This document shows, piece after piece, positions 13,710-24,900 of a DNA stretch of 45,542 nt (its first letter is position 1; each line of letters begins with the position of its first letter). This DNA comes from JANRIC01 sp033765345 (GTDB taxonomy: Bacteria; Bacteroidota; Bacteroidia; Cytophagales; Microscillaceae): NCBI GenBank assembly GCA_033765345.1, contig JANRIC010000071.1:1-45542 (forward strand), written 5' to 3'. A program made the translations under genes and the position numbers. The notes beneath the pieces are model-generated. The model made no database searches. It was given only the letters and a program-made list of their open reading frames with translations, and was not told the origin of the DNA.

Positions 13710-15350
13710 ATGAAATTTTTGATCATCCATACTTTCCTTATTCTATGGTGGGCTGCATCTTCCTTACAAGCGCAGGAAGTTTTTACCATCGATGACACCC
13801 TTCGGGGGAGCATTACACCCGAACGAGTCTGGTGGGATTTGACTTATTATGACCTGCAAGTAAAAGTAAATCCCAGCGAAAAGTTTATCCAAGGCAGTAC
13901 GCACGTATTTTATAAAGTCTTGAATCCCGCCAAAGTCATGCAGATTGACCTACAGCCACCTCTAATCGTAGAGAAGGTGCTTCAGGATGGCAAAGAGCTT
14001 TCTTTTCAAAAAAAAGGCAAAAACGCCTACTTCATTCAATTAAATAAACCTCAGCAAAAAGGAAAAGCAGAATCTATCACGGTGTTTTATTCTGGCAAAC
14101 CCAAAGAAGCCACCCGCCCACCCTGGGATGGAGGTTTTCAATGGACTAAGGACAGCGAAGGCAATGACTTTATAGCCACTTCCTGCCAGGGTTTAGGGGC
14201 AAGTGTCTGGTGGCCTTGCAAAGATCACATGTATGATGAGCCAGATAGTATGCTTATCAGCGTGACTGTACCCAAACCCTTACAAAATATTTCTAATGGA
14301 AGACTGCGTAAAATCACAGATAATCAGGATAATACCCAAACTTTTACTTGGTTTGTAAGCAATCCTATCAACAATTACGGGGTAAACGTGAATATTGGCA
14401 ATTATGCACATTTTTCAGATACCCTTCAAGGAGAAAAAGGTGTCCTAGACCTGGAATATTATGTACTTTCTTATAATCTTGAGAAAGCCAAAGAACAATT
14501 CAAACAGGTAAAACCAATGCTCAGAGCATTTGAATATTGGTTTGGACCTTACCCGTTTTATGAAGACAGCTACAAACTTGTAGAAGTGCCTTATCTGGGC
14601 ATGGAGCATCAAAGCTCTGTGACTTATGGCAATCAATATAAAAATGGGTATCTTGGAAGGGATTTATCTGGCACAGGCTGGGGACTCAAGTGGGATTTTA
14701 TCATCATTCATGAATCCGGGCACGAATGGTTTGCCAATAATATCACTTATAAAGACATTGCCGATATGTGGATTCACGAAAGCTTTACCAATTATTCCGA
14801 AAACCTCTTTACAGAATATATGTTCGGTAAAAAAGCCGGAGCGGAGTATGTCATCGGTACCCGAAAAGGCATCCGAAATACCAAACCTATCATCGGGATT
14901 TATCATCTCAACTCCGAAGGCTCTGGCGATATGTATTCCAAAGGCGGTAATATGCTCCATACCATCCGCCAGATTGTGGATAATGACGAAAAATGGCGAC
15001 AGATTCTCCGAGGACTCAACCAAACGTTCTACCACCAGACCGTAGACAGCAAGCAGATTGAGGCTTATATCATAGATAAGTCCAACAAAAAACTGGATAA
15101 AGTTTTTGATCAATACCTGAGAGATATTAGAATCCCCGTACTTGAATATAAAATTGTGCAAGACCAACTACAATACCGATGGAATAATTGCGTACCCAAT
15201 TTTGACATGCCCGTGAAAGTCTCCTGGATGGATGAAAAATATGAATTTATTTACCCGAAAACAACTTGGCAAAGCAAAAAAATCAGCAACCTTGCCGATA
15301 TTCAAATAGACAAAAATTTTTATATAGAATCTAAAAAAATAACGGAATAA
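13710..15350 (+). CDS. Secreted M1-family aminopeptidase
   Basis: 546 residues from the ATG at 13710, with an N-terminal signal peptide ending near SSLQAQ. The zinc site is complete: H334-E335-x2-H338 in HESGHEWF and Glu357, 19 residues on, in WIHESF. GMEHQSSVTYG replaces the GAMEN exopeptidase loop just upstream. The N-terminal beta domain contains the typical WWPCKDHMYDEP segment. The enzyme should remove N-terminal residues from peptides in the periplasm or outside the cell. It is shorter than aminopeptidase N, lacking the large helical C-terminal domain, as in many Bacteroidota homologues. It is a single gene. Confidence 0.92.
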   Translation: MKFLIIHTFLILWWAASSLQAQEVFTIDDTLRGSITPERVWWDLTYYDLQVKVNPSEKFIQGSTHVFYKVLNPAKVMQIDLQPPLIVEKVLQDGKELSFQKKGKNAYFIQLNKPQQKGKAESITVFYSGKPKEATRPPWDGGFQWTKDSEGNDFIATSCQGLGASVWWPCKDHMYDEPDSMLISVTVPKPLQNISNGRLRKITDNQDNTQTFTWFVSNPINNYGVNVNIGNYAHFSDTLQGEKGVLDLEYYVLSYNLEKAKEQFKQVKPMLRAFEYWFGPYPFYEDSYKLVEVPYLGMEHQSSVTYGNQYKNGYLGRDLSGTGWGLKWDFIIIHESGHEWFANNITYKDIADMWIHESFTNYSENLFTEYMFGKKAGAEYVIGTRKGIRNTKPIIGIYHLNSEGSGDMYSKGGNMLHTIRQIVDNDEKWRQILRGLNQTFYHQTVDSKQIEAYIIDKSNKKLDKVFDQYLRDIRIPVLEYKIVQDQLQYRWNNCVPNFDMPVKVSWMDEKYEFIYPKTTWQSKKISNLADIQIDKNFYIESKKITE

Positions 15351-15517
15351 TCAAAGAAGTACCCTTTAAAATTTGATTTGTGTTTGGTGTCGGAACTAAG
15401 CTTCTGTCACCTCTTTTTTTAGTTTTGGAAGAAAAAGCTCCCCCTACTTTGGATTTCATACCTATTTCCACCAATTATGCGTTAATTGTAAAGATTTTAA
15501 ACCTAAAAACTCATACT

Positions 15518-16231
15518 ATGCAAAGCAAATTCATGTACTACACCCTGATTTTTATCTGTACGCTTTTTAGTCCATTCTTTTTACAAGCCCAAAACTGTGT
15601 GATGTACTTCCCAGCTCAGGAAGGCAATGAAATGGAGCTAACCAACTACGACGCAAAAAATAAAGTAAGTGGAGTGGTTCACCACAAAATATTAAGCAAA
15701 AGCGTCTCCGGAAGCAATGTCACCATAAAAGCATCTTTTGAAAATTATAAAGATGAGAAAAAAGAAGAATTAATCACCAGTGGCGATTATGAAGTGAAAT
15801 GTGAAAACGGCGTGTTTAAATTTCAATTCGGCACCCTTAGCCTGCCCCAATCCGGTGGAGGTATGCCCGAAGGAATGAAAATGGAACTTACCGGCGATTT
15901 TATTGAAATTCCCTCCAATCCGCAGCCCGGCCAAACCCTCAACGGGGGTACCATGAACCTCAAAGGAACCATGGAAGGCAATCCGCTCGGCTTTAAAATG
16001 TCAGCCACTATGAGCAATCGCAAAGTAGAAGGCAAGGAATCCGTAACGACCAAAGCAGGCACTTTTGAATGCTTTAAATTTACGTATGACGTAGAAACCA
16101 AAGTTCTGATCAAATTTCAAAGCAAGGTTACCGAATGGTACTCTCCGGAGGTCGGACTCGTGAAATCAGAGTCTTACAGCAACAAAGGCAAATTGGTAGG
16201 ACGCACAGAACTAACCATGATCAAAAGATAA
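15518..16231 (+). CDS. Secreted TapB/DUF3108-like protein
   Basis: 237 residues from the ATG at 15518. A signal peptide ends at about residue 25 in FFLQAQ, and NCVMYFPAQEGNEMELTNYD follows directly. The remainder is beta-rich with a run of Gly-rich turns (SGGGMPEGMKMEL). The C-terminal half (GKESVTTKAGTFECFKF, then WYSPEVGLVKSES) matches the pattern of small secreted beta-barrel or lipocalin-like proteins called DUF3108 or TapB-like. The function is unknown. An upstream GTG at 15380 would bury the signal peptide and is rejected. Confidence 0.7.
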   Translation: MQSKFMYYTLIFICTLFSPFFLQAQNCVMYFPAQEGNEMELTNYDAKNKVSGVVHHKILSKSVSGSNVTIKASFENYKDEKKEELITSGDYEVKCENGVFKFQFGTLSLPQSGGGMPEGMKMELTGDFIEIPSNPQPGQTLNGGTMNLKGTMEGNPLGFKMSATMSNRKVEGKESVTTKAGTFECFKFTYDVETKVLIKFQSKVTEWYSPEVGLVKSESYSNKGKLVGRTELTMIKR

Positions 16232-16284
16232 ATTTTTCAGGTATTGGGTCTTGGCAAATACCCAATACCTAAACCCAAATCCCT

Positions 16285-17067
16285 ATGAAAATATACCAAA
16301 TTGATGCTTTTACCGATCGTTTGTTTGCTGGGAATCCTGCGGCGGTTTGTATTTTAGAAGAATGGTTATCCGACGACCTGATGCAATCTATTGCCGCAGA
16401 AAATAATTTGGCCGAAACAGCTTTCGTCATCCCCTATCAGGATAATTTTGCGATTCGTTGGTTTACGCCGACCTTAGAAGTAGCTTTGTGCGGACACGCT
16501 ACGCTGGCTTCTGCTTATGTATTGTTCCATGTATTACACTATCCCCAAAAGGAAGTAATTTTTCAATCCCTCCAAAGCGGTGAGTTAAGCGTAAGCCAAT
16601 CGGATGATCTGCTTTTTTTAAATTTCCCAACAGATACATTGGTACAGGTAGACGCTTTTGATCTACTAGGTGCGTGTATCGGCATTACTCCTAAGGAAAC
16701 TTACAAAGGCAAAACGGATTACATCGCCGTACTTCCTCAGGAGTCTAATGTCTCTGAACTGCTCCCGGATTTTGGAAAAATAGCCCAATTAGATGCAAGA
16801 GGGCTTATCGTAACTGCTCCAGGCAAGGAAGTAGATTTTGTGTCTCGGTTTTTTGCTCCTCAATCTGGCGTTGATGAAGACCCGGTCACGGGTTCGGCAC
16901 ATACTTCGCTGATACCACTTTGGGCAAAAAAATTGGGCAAAGACGAAATGAAAGCCAAACAACTCTCAAAAAGAGGGGGCGAAATAATTTGTAAGTATCA
17001 AGCTAGCAGATGTTTGATCGGTGGAAAAGCCAAATTGTATTTGGTGGGAGATATTTGGATCAAATGA
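16285..17067 (+). CDS. PhzF-family isomerase/epimerase-like protein
   Basis: A 260-residue protein of the PhzF/DapF-like two-lobed fold. The conserved start is YQIDAFTDRLFAGNPAAVC. The catalytic Glu lies in AENNLAETAFV (about residues 38-48). IRWFTPTLEVALCGHATLASAYV and GVDEDPVTGSAH are the family phosphate or carboxylate loops. Known members include PhzF of phenazine synthesis, but most genomic homologues have unknown substrates and no phenazine genes are here. It is a single gene. Confidence 0.9.
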   Translation: MKIYQIDAFTDRLFAGNPAAVCILEEWLSDDLMQSIAAENNLAETAFVIPYQDNFAIRWFTPTLEVALCGHATLASAYVLFHVLHYPQKEVIFQSLQSGELSVSQSDDLLFLNFPTDTLVQVDAFDLLGACIGITPKETYKGKTDYIAVLPQESNVSELLPDFGKIAQLDARGLIVTAPGKEVDFVSRFFAPQSGVDEDPVTGSAHTSLIPLWAKKLGKDEMKAKQLSKRGGEIICKYQASRCLIGGKAKLYLVGDIWIK

Positions 17068-17149
17068 AAAATTTTTATCACAGCTTGTGCGTCAAAGTAC
17101 TTTATTTTTTGAAATAATATGCTTAACTTCCTGAAAAAAATTAACCCTT

Positions 17150-17956
17150 ATGAAACGCATAGATTTTACTACTTCTTTGATTTTATCGCTGTGTTTTTTA
17201 GGAATCTGCCCACTGAAAGCTCAAAATCAAAACCCAGGAATTGAGTTTAAAATAAACTACGTACATACAATCCCCGTGGGGCGGGCAGCCGTCAACATAA
17301 ATCCAGGAGGCGGTTTGGCCTTTGAAACTATTTACAAGCCTGAAAACTCACGCTTTGCTTACGGAATGGATTTGGGGATGATAGAATACGGATTACACAA
17401 AGAAGATGTAAAATATCCCATTGATGCCCAAAACCAAATTGATGCGGAGATGGCCGTGATGAATTGCCAAGCATTCTTAAACCTCATCGGCAGGCTGAAT
17501 CTGACCCAATCAAGCCAGGTCAAACCTTATCTACAGACCAAACTCGGGTTGAATTATTTTTGGACACCCCTCAGAATCTACGATCCTGAATCTTCTAATC
17601 AGGATGATTGTCAGAATACCCTGGAAAAAGCAATTTTAGCCAAAGACATACTACCTAGTGGAAGCATAGGCATGGGCGTAAGTGCAGATTTATCCTTCTT
17701 GTTTAAGTCTAGCTGTAATCGCTCAGGAGTCCTCCATTTGGATGTGCAGGCAAACTATACACACGGACCCTCCTTCAGGCACATGAATGTTAAAAATGCC
17801 TATATTCCGGTCAATAACCCCAGTACAACAAAATCCGGTCTCAATAATTCAGGAAAAAAACAAGAAGTAATCCACGAATATTATCAAGGCAATTCTTACC
17901 TGAGTCCTTTAAGAATGATAGATTTTAGAATGGGATTAAGCTGGTTGTTTAATTAA
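17150..17956 (+). CDS. Outer-membrane beta-barrel-like protein
   Basis: 268 residues with a signal peptide (residues 1-25, ending PLKAQ). The mature part has alternating polar/hydrophobic strands, for example GIEFKINYVHTI, GLAFETIY and RFAYGMDLGM, as in small outer-membrane barrels of Bacteroidota. The C-terminus ends with a final strand, IDFRMGLSWLFN, closing on an aromatic. Four Cys residues are scattered through it. No enzymatic motif is visible, and the function is unknown. Confidence 0.65.
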   Translation: MKRIDFTTSLILSLCFLGICPLKAQNQNPGIEFKINYVHTIPVGRAAVNINPGGGLAFETIYKPENSRFAYGMDLGMIEYGLHKEDVKYPIDAQNQIDAEMAVMNCQAFLNLIGRLNLTQSSQVKPYLQTKLGLNYFWTPLRIYDPESSNQDDCQNTLEKAILAKDILPSGSIGMGVSADLSFLFKSSCNRSGVLHLDVQANYTHGPSFRHMNVKNAYIPVNNPSTTKSGLNNSGKKQEVIHEYYQGNSYLSPLRMIDFRMGLSWLFN

Positions 17957-18041
17957 GAAACACAAAAATATTTTAAAATTATATTTTCACCCAACGAAAT
18001 ATTGGTGGTGTTAAACAAGTAATGCTGTGTATTCAAAAAAG

Positions 18042-18075
18042 GGTTTTGTGAGGACACAAAGCCGGGCGTTTTTTT
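18042..18075 (+). terminator. Terminator-like hairpin after the barrel gene
   Basis: GGTTTTGTG (18042-18050) pairs with CACAAAGCC (18055-18063) including one wobble. A T run lies at 18069-18075 after a five-base spacer, so it is a somewhat imperfect terminator. Confidence 0.5.
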
Positions 18076-18259
18076 ATTTCAGCATTACATCTTGAATACT
18101 ACCAATTAGGGTATATCATGTCTGTGGTTAGGCAATATCAATACATGATACAATATTCTTTTTGTGATTTATAGCAGTTCTTATTTATTGGGTTGGGTGA
18201 TTATGCATTTGTTTGCTCCCAAAATGGAAAAGGTAAATATATAATTTTTAAATAAAAGC

Positions 18260-18305
18260 AAAAAATACCGGAGTACTGGAAAATTGCTCTTTCCTTACTC
18301 CGGTA
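18260..18305 (-). terminator. Terminator of the Hsp20-like gene
   Basis: On the minus strand TACCGGAGTA (18305-18296) pairs with TACTCCGGTA (18275-18266), with an inner GGAAA/TTTCC stem. A six-T run follows immediately. Confidence 0.8.
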
Positions 18306-18361
18306 CTTAATCTTTAAACTGACTGTTTCTCAGATAGGCACGTTATGGTCATACATCTAGC

Positions 18362-18763
18362 TTAAATATTCTGAATATCAATTTTCTTAGAACGATTGTT
18401 AAAATCTGATTTAAAAGGTGCAAATACCGTCAAAACTTTTTCATCAAAAGTAGCCTCAATTCCTTCCACATCTACATTTTGCGGGATGGGGAAAGACCTG
18501 ATAAAGGTTGGAATCAATAACTTATTGCCCTCATCCGTATACCTCACAAAATCATTGCTTAGTGTCGTATAGACAGTCAACAGATTTTGATTTACTTCTA
18601 CGTGATAATTATCTCCTGTAAAAGCAGGGTTATGAAATTTAGCCCAATAACCCTCTTTGGTTTGAGACAATTCCATCGTGGTCATTGTAGTACCACCAGT
18701 GATGGTATTACCCAGATCGATTTGTTTTCCCAATCCAGCTAGAATATTTTCTTTTAATTTCAT
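18362..18763 (-). CDS. Hsp20/alpha-crystallin-like small heat-shock protein
   Basis: 133 residues. The central part reads as an alpha-crystallin domain. WAKFHNPAFTGDNYHVEVNQNLLTVY corresponds to the strands around the usual V-x-x-N-x-L-T-I segment. FIRSFPIPQNVDVEGIEATF corresponds to the F-x-R-x-F-x-L-P motif, and DEKVLTVFAPF to the G-V-L-x-I-x-x-P segment. It differs from ordinary Hsp20 by lacking the A-x-x-x-N-G-V-L core, so it is a divergent member. ATP-independent binding of unfolding proteins is the expected role. It has its own terminator. Confidence 0.75.
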   Translation of the reverse strand: MKLKENILAGLGKQIDLGNTITGGTTMTTMELSQTKEGYWAKFHNPAFTGDNYHVEVNQNLLTVYTTLSNDFVRYTDEGNKLLIPTFIRSFPIPQNVDVEGIEATFDEKVLTVFAPFKSDFNNRSKKIDIQNI

Positions 18764-18923
18764 AAATTAATTCATTGATTGGTTTATTAATTTATTTACA
18801 AAGCTTATACCATGCTTTAAGTGAGAAATATTTAAGCTAAAAAGAAGCCATTTTGGCACGAAAAGAGAGAATAACAGCCAGCAAACAAGTCAGTATGGCA
18901 GCACTTCAGAAAGAATATGACAA

Positions 18924-18948
18924 AAAAAGGGAAAAAACTTCCCTTTTT
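18924..18948 (-). terminator. Terminator of the giant surface-protein gene
   Basis: AAAAAGGGAA and TTCCCTTTTT (18924-18933 and 18939-18948) form a perfect 10-bp stem with a 5-base loop. Read on the minus strand it ends in a run of seven T. The structure could work in both directions. The rest of 18764-18974 shows no gene. Confidence 0.8.
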
Positions 18949-18974
18949 GAATATGCCATATTTATAAGTAATAA

Positions 18975-21900
18975 CTATTTAACGATTAATTTTGTTTGAT
19001 AAATTTTTTGATCTCCTGACAAACGCAGCAAATAAGCTCCCTGTGGAAGCTGATTTATCTTTTGATTGAGTTGTTTATTGACATTCTCCAAATCTCCTTG
19101 TACACTGAAAAGTGCCACTCCGTTGACATCTGTGAGAATGAGTGTAAAATCGGAAATTCCACTTGGATTGCTCAAATTCAGGCTCACTTCTTCCTGTGTA
19201 GGGTTCGGATAAAGATAGAAACCATCCGAAGTGCCGTCGCTTGGTACAAAAATCACCGGACCGTACGTAGTCCGATCATCAAATCCGATTTGTTTAAGAC
19301 GATAATAAGCTGCTTCTTGGGCATCAATATCTAAATAGCGGTATTTTTTCAGCCCAGAAGTTGTACCTGCTCCTTCTAGGGTAGCAATAGACTGATAATT
19401 CCGTGTGTTGGGGCTTTTTTGCAATTCGAAGCTTTTATTATTGATTTCAGCACTGGTATGCCACTCAATGAGTACCTCCTGAGGGCTTTGTCTCTGAGCC
19501 TCAAAAGACAAAAGCCGAACTGGTAAAGGCAAACTTTCCAAACCAGCAGTCCAACTAGAGAAATGCACTATATTGCCTAAACTGATTACATTGGCTGTTG
19601 TATTGACTGTGGAGCCTTCCGGGGATTCCCAGGTTATCCCATTAAATCTATACAGGATTAAGCCGATTTCTAATGCAGCCAAATTTGCCAATTCAGCGTC
19701 AAAATATTCAAAATCTAAGCTTGCTCCCAGATTATCCACAGGGCTTCCGATGAGATCAATGTTATAGAATCGTTCAATCCCTTCATTAAAATCACCCTGA
19801 CGTGCGTGTCCACGGCGAATCATTATTCCCGTGACTCCGGTTGTGACAGGGAGTGTAATTTTGGCACCCAGGTTTCCGGGTTCAGTACCTGCTGTAAGAG
19901 CCGCCAATAAGCCAGGTGTATTTGCAATGTTTTTGGTAGAAACAATAGAGCCGAAAGCTCCCTGAACTCGACTGGTTTCCGATTCATTGACTATCATCCC
20001 AGTTTCTTTCAGGTTGATTTCTCTTCCGTTGAGATATAAGTGTCCCTGGGTCATATCCAAATCTCCGCAGACTTGAATATTGCCCAGCAATGTCACATAT
20101 TGAGGATTATCAATGGTTAGGTTGGTAAAATCATTCACAGAAGCAGGAATATCCTGTGGGTTGATCCCTCTGAAACGCACCGTTCCGGCCAAAATCAAAT
20201 TTCCGGCATTTGTAATGGTTTTTGTGATATTTAATGCTCCTCCAACATCAACAATCATCGTCGCTCCGTTTTCAATTTCAATATTACCAACCGTAAAATC
20301 ATTTCCTGACTTGATTACTGGATACAAAGGATTGGGAATCAGTAAAGGCTCAATGATTACATCGTGTGTACTCGAGTCGGGTACGATGGTAGGAGACCAG
20401 TTATTGGGGTCATTCCAATCATCTGAATTTGCGGCAGCAGTCCAAATAAACGGCACAGTAAATACTTCTGTTGAGGGAGTGGGATGATTTCCTGGTACCG
20501 GGTTTCGGGGTTTGATCAGGGTAATAAAACCGGTTTGTGCGAGATTTGGCACTGTTGCACGAATACGGCTATTATTCACGATGGTAAAGACAGCTGGTAC
20601 TCCATTAAATAACACCTCACTGACTCCTCTGAACTCGGCTCCGTTGATAGTCACCAAAGTGCCTACTCTTCCTTCGGTCGGTGTAAAGTTATTGATCACA
20701 GCGGGTAAAGGCTCAAGGATTTCAAAATCGGGCGTACTTGCCGAGTCCAGACTAGCAGTCTTGACCACCACAGTAGCTTGCCCCAAATCAACCCCATCAG
20801 GTACTTCTACCGATACAGCACCATCGTGCAACACAGTAAAAGTTGCAAGAACCCCGTCAAAAGTAATGGTATCGCTTGTACTTAGATTCGTACCATTGAT
20901 TGTAACAAGCGAACTAATTTGACCTTGATTGGGATTGATATTCGTAATGGTTGGGGGGTCAGGCAAGACTACAAAATCTGTGATACTTTGCACACCTCCT
21001 CCGTCATTTGTAATGCGAATTTTGCCCGTGGTAGCTCCTGGAGGCAGTATCACTGTCAGTTGTGTATCGCTTTGGATATTGATTGTTGCAGCGTTTACCC
21101 CATTAAAGCTAACCGTTACGGGAGCGATAAAATTAGTGCCTTGAATGGTAATGCTTGTTCCTACGGGTGCTTGAGTAGGACTAAATGAAGTGATTGTTGG
21201 ATTAGGAATATATAAAAAATTAGTCGCTGAAACTCCTTTTTGATTGACAGCATCATTGTTATTAATCACTTCAATCGGGCCACTGGCACCGCCTCCTACT
21301 ACGGCAGTCACACGGGTATTATTAATTTTGTTAAAACTAGCAGCCGCTAGACCTCCAATAGTCACATTTGACAAATCACTTAGATTCGCCCCATTGATCG
21401 TAATCGTAGCACCTGTACCTCCCTGGGCAGGTGTAAAATTAAAGATGCTGGGCACTACGGTAAAATTACCCACGGTATCTACTCCCCCATACGTGGTCAG
21501 CACCAAAAGACCAGTACTTGCATTTTCTGCCAATTCAACATACACGGTATCTAAAGTCCCACTGGAATCGACCTCAAATTCACCTACTCTTTGCCCGCCA
21601 AACTCTAGGTATCGGGTCTCGAATAAATTATTCCCATAGATTTTGATCAAAGTACCCGCATCGCCGATAGTCGGCGTAAATCCAATACCTACCGGAGGAG
21701 GTACGAAGGTAAATATTTCCTGACTTGTAGCAGTACCATCCGTATTGACTACCTCTATAAACCCAGTAGCACCTGTACCTACAGCTGCTTTGACTAAATT
21801 AGAGCTTTCACGAATGATGCTAGTAGCAGGGACACCCCCAAAAGTCACATTGGTAGGATTGGTAGAACCCACAAGATTAGTTCCTATAATATTGATCACT

Positions 21901-24900
21901 GATCCATTCCCTCCCTTTTCCTCAAAGAATCCTACAATAGTTGGGATGACAGTAAAATCTGTGTCTGTCGAATCACTTCCTGCAGGGTTGATCAGTTTTA
22001 TTCTCCCTGTGGTTGCTTCAAAAGGTACGACTACCAACAATGAATCCCCACCTTGGGTGATAAAAAAGTCAGTGGTCGGTGCACCATTAAATTCTACCGA
22101 TGTGACATCCACCAAGTTAATCCCTGTAAGGGTCACTACTGCACCAGCCGTGTCAGCAGGTGGATTAAAACCATTAATTGTTGGGGGAGGGATAATGGTA
22201 AATAATTCTGTTCCGCTATCAATGTTGAAGGTATCTACTACCATCATGATGGGAGCCGCTCCAACTGGAGTTCCGGGCGTAACGAAGGCACTTACCAAGG
22301 TACTATCGGCAATCAATCCGTAAGCAGAAGTATTGATAAATTTTACATCTGTGGTGTTGCCCAGTTTGGTTCCGGTGATAACTACCTCAGTGTCATCTCC
22401 TCCCTTATCAGGTGTGAAAGAGAGAATTCCGGGATACACATAAAAATCATCTTCACTCACTGCTGTACCTCCATTGGTGCTAATGCTAATCGGCCCATCT
22501 GAGGCGATTTCGGGCAAGGTAGCCAGGATTGTATCGGAGCTTATTATTGTAAATTCAAAAGCATCCAAATTATTAAATTTGACATCAAAAGCTCCTAGAA
22601 AATCAGACCCGACAATGGTTACCACTGTACCTGCGCCGCCTTCATCAGGTGTAAATGAACTGATGGTTGGCGGAGGGATATTCACTGTAAAATCTTCCAC
22701 ACTTCCTCCTACTCCAAAAGGTGTTACAATGGTGATTTTGCCTGTTGTGGCATCATCAGGGACAGTAGCTATAATTGTATTATCATCAATGACAAAGAAG
22801 GTGGGCGTAAATTTATTGTTAAAAGCAACTGCTGTAGCACCGTTGAAGCCTTCCCCTTGGATAGTAACTATAGCCCGCAATGGTCCTGTGATGGGGCTAA
22901 AATCGGAAATGACCGGAGGAGCATTAAAGGGTGCGCCAAATTCATAGGCACCTATATCGCGAATGCCTTCAGCTGCCAGTCCTCGCTGATCGCTTGTGGG
23001 TGCGCTTAATACGGACGGATTGTCAATGGCTATGCTTTCATCAGCAAGGGGCATGGTAGCAGTAGGTCCACCATTTGCTCCCAAAGGCAATAAAAGCGGA
23101 TCAGCTGTAGAAGCTGTATCAGGAGCAAAAGAATCAATAGTACCTGTATAGCGTCTTTTGGGATAAAGAATATTAGCTGCGCCGCTGAAATTGGCTGGTC
23201 CTGCCAACTGATGCCCCTCAAACTCAAATTCTGAAGTATTTTGGGAAAAAATATTATTACTTACTGTAATGTTATTATCTGAAGAGCCAAAAACCGCCCC
23301 TGCAAAGTGCGCAGAAGCATTGTTGGCAAATGTATTGTTACGAACTAAAAAATCACCGCCGTACCCAGCAGAAGAAATAGCCAATGCTCCCCCCAGAGAA
23401 GCCCCGGAACGGGTCACCCGATTACCTTCAAAAGTACAGTTTTCGATCAAAGCACCTCCCCCGGTAATCGTCCAGATGGCACCTCCTTGTCGCTGACAAG
23501 AATTATCATTAAAAGTGGAGTTGGTGATGATTAAATTTTCGGTAGGGTCATTGCTGTCGTTTTGATAATCGTCCTCCACGTGGAATACAGCCCCTCCGTT
23601 TCCATTCACGGTGCTTATCAGGCGATTATTGCTGAAAGTAGACCGATCTATTTCAAACAGGTTTCGTTTTGAATCTGAAATTGCGGCATAAATAGCCCCC
23701 CCCTCGTGTTTGGCTTCATTTCCGCTAAAATTAGTACCACAAATGGTAAAAGCGTGATTTTCAGTGTTGGTCAAATCCCATAAATCTATCCCATCTACAT
23801 AAATTGCTCCTCCTATACCTGAGAGAAATCCCTCGGGTCCGGCTGCATCATTGTTGGTAAAATCACTGTTAATAAGAGTCAATTGACTTCCTATTCCACC
23901 GATAGCCCCTCCCACATTGGCAGAATTCCCACTAAAAGTACAAGCAGATACCACAAAATTACGGAGACGATAGGTATAAACTGCTCCTCCTCCTCTTTCG
24001 GCCGTATTGAGATTGGTGATGCTGTTATTGACAAAATTTGAATTAATCAACTTCAATTCTCCACCGCCATTTCCAGTAATACCACTCCCCACTAAGATTG
24101 CGCCGCCACTTTCAGCAAATAAGCCCCCGCTTCCCGGAGCTCTGCCTTGAGTAAGGGTGATATTTTGCAGTGTGAAATCGACTCCTTCATTAACACGAAT
24201 AATCCGTGTTGTATTATTTCCATTCAAGGTAATTAATCCTCCACCATCCAGAATGGTATTATTTACGGTGACTCGAAGTTCGCTGCTAAGATTGAAGGTT
24301 AGAGGATTTGCACCGCAATTACAAATAATACGCCCTCCATTGTTTAGGGCAGATTGTAATACTTCAGGTGTGCAACTTTGTGGAGTACCGTTTCCTACGA
24401 TGATATTAGGATTGGTCATGATTACAGGTTGGTTGCCGGCGGTGTTACAAGCACGGTCTGAGAAAGTAGTCGTACCTGAAAGGTTACTCCATACCTCACT
24501 ATTGCCCCCTTCAGCCCTTATGCGATAATAATACGTAGTGTTTGGTATAAGCTCTTCGTCCTGAAAAGAAGTTACATTGGGCGTAGTAATGATTACATCC
24601 TCAAAATTGAAGGGATTTCCTATTGATCTTTGCAGCAAAAACCCGGTTTCATTGTTAGAATTATCTACCCAACTAATGCTGATTGTATTTTGATTAATAG
24701 CGATTGCTTGCAAATTAGCGGGTGTATTGACAGCTACCCCGGCTGTACTCAACTCAAAAGCTCCAATGTCGCAGGTAATCCCTGAAGCACTTAAATCTCC
24801 TCTGACTACACCTCGGGCATCTGTTGCGGTGATGGGGTCAGCCAGGCAGGTGGGCACTGCATCTATGGCAGGGCTACCCGAAAGAAGCCCTACAGTTTGA

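Larger units (their letters stand above)
17957..18361. other. Gene-free stretch with two hairpins
   Basis: No coding frame is convincing. It contains the terminators listed at 18042 and 18266. A weak 8-bp inverted repeat, TATCATGT (18114-18121) and ACATGATA (18143-18150), lies between them. Confidence 0.5.
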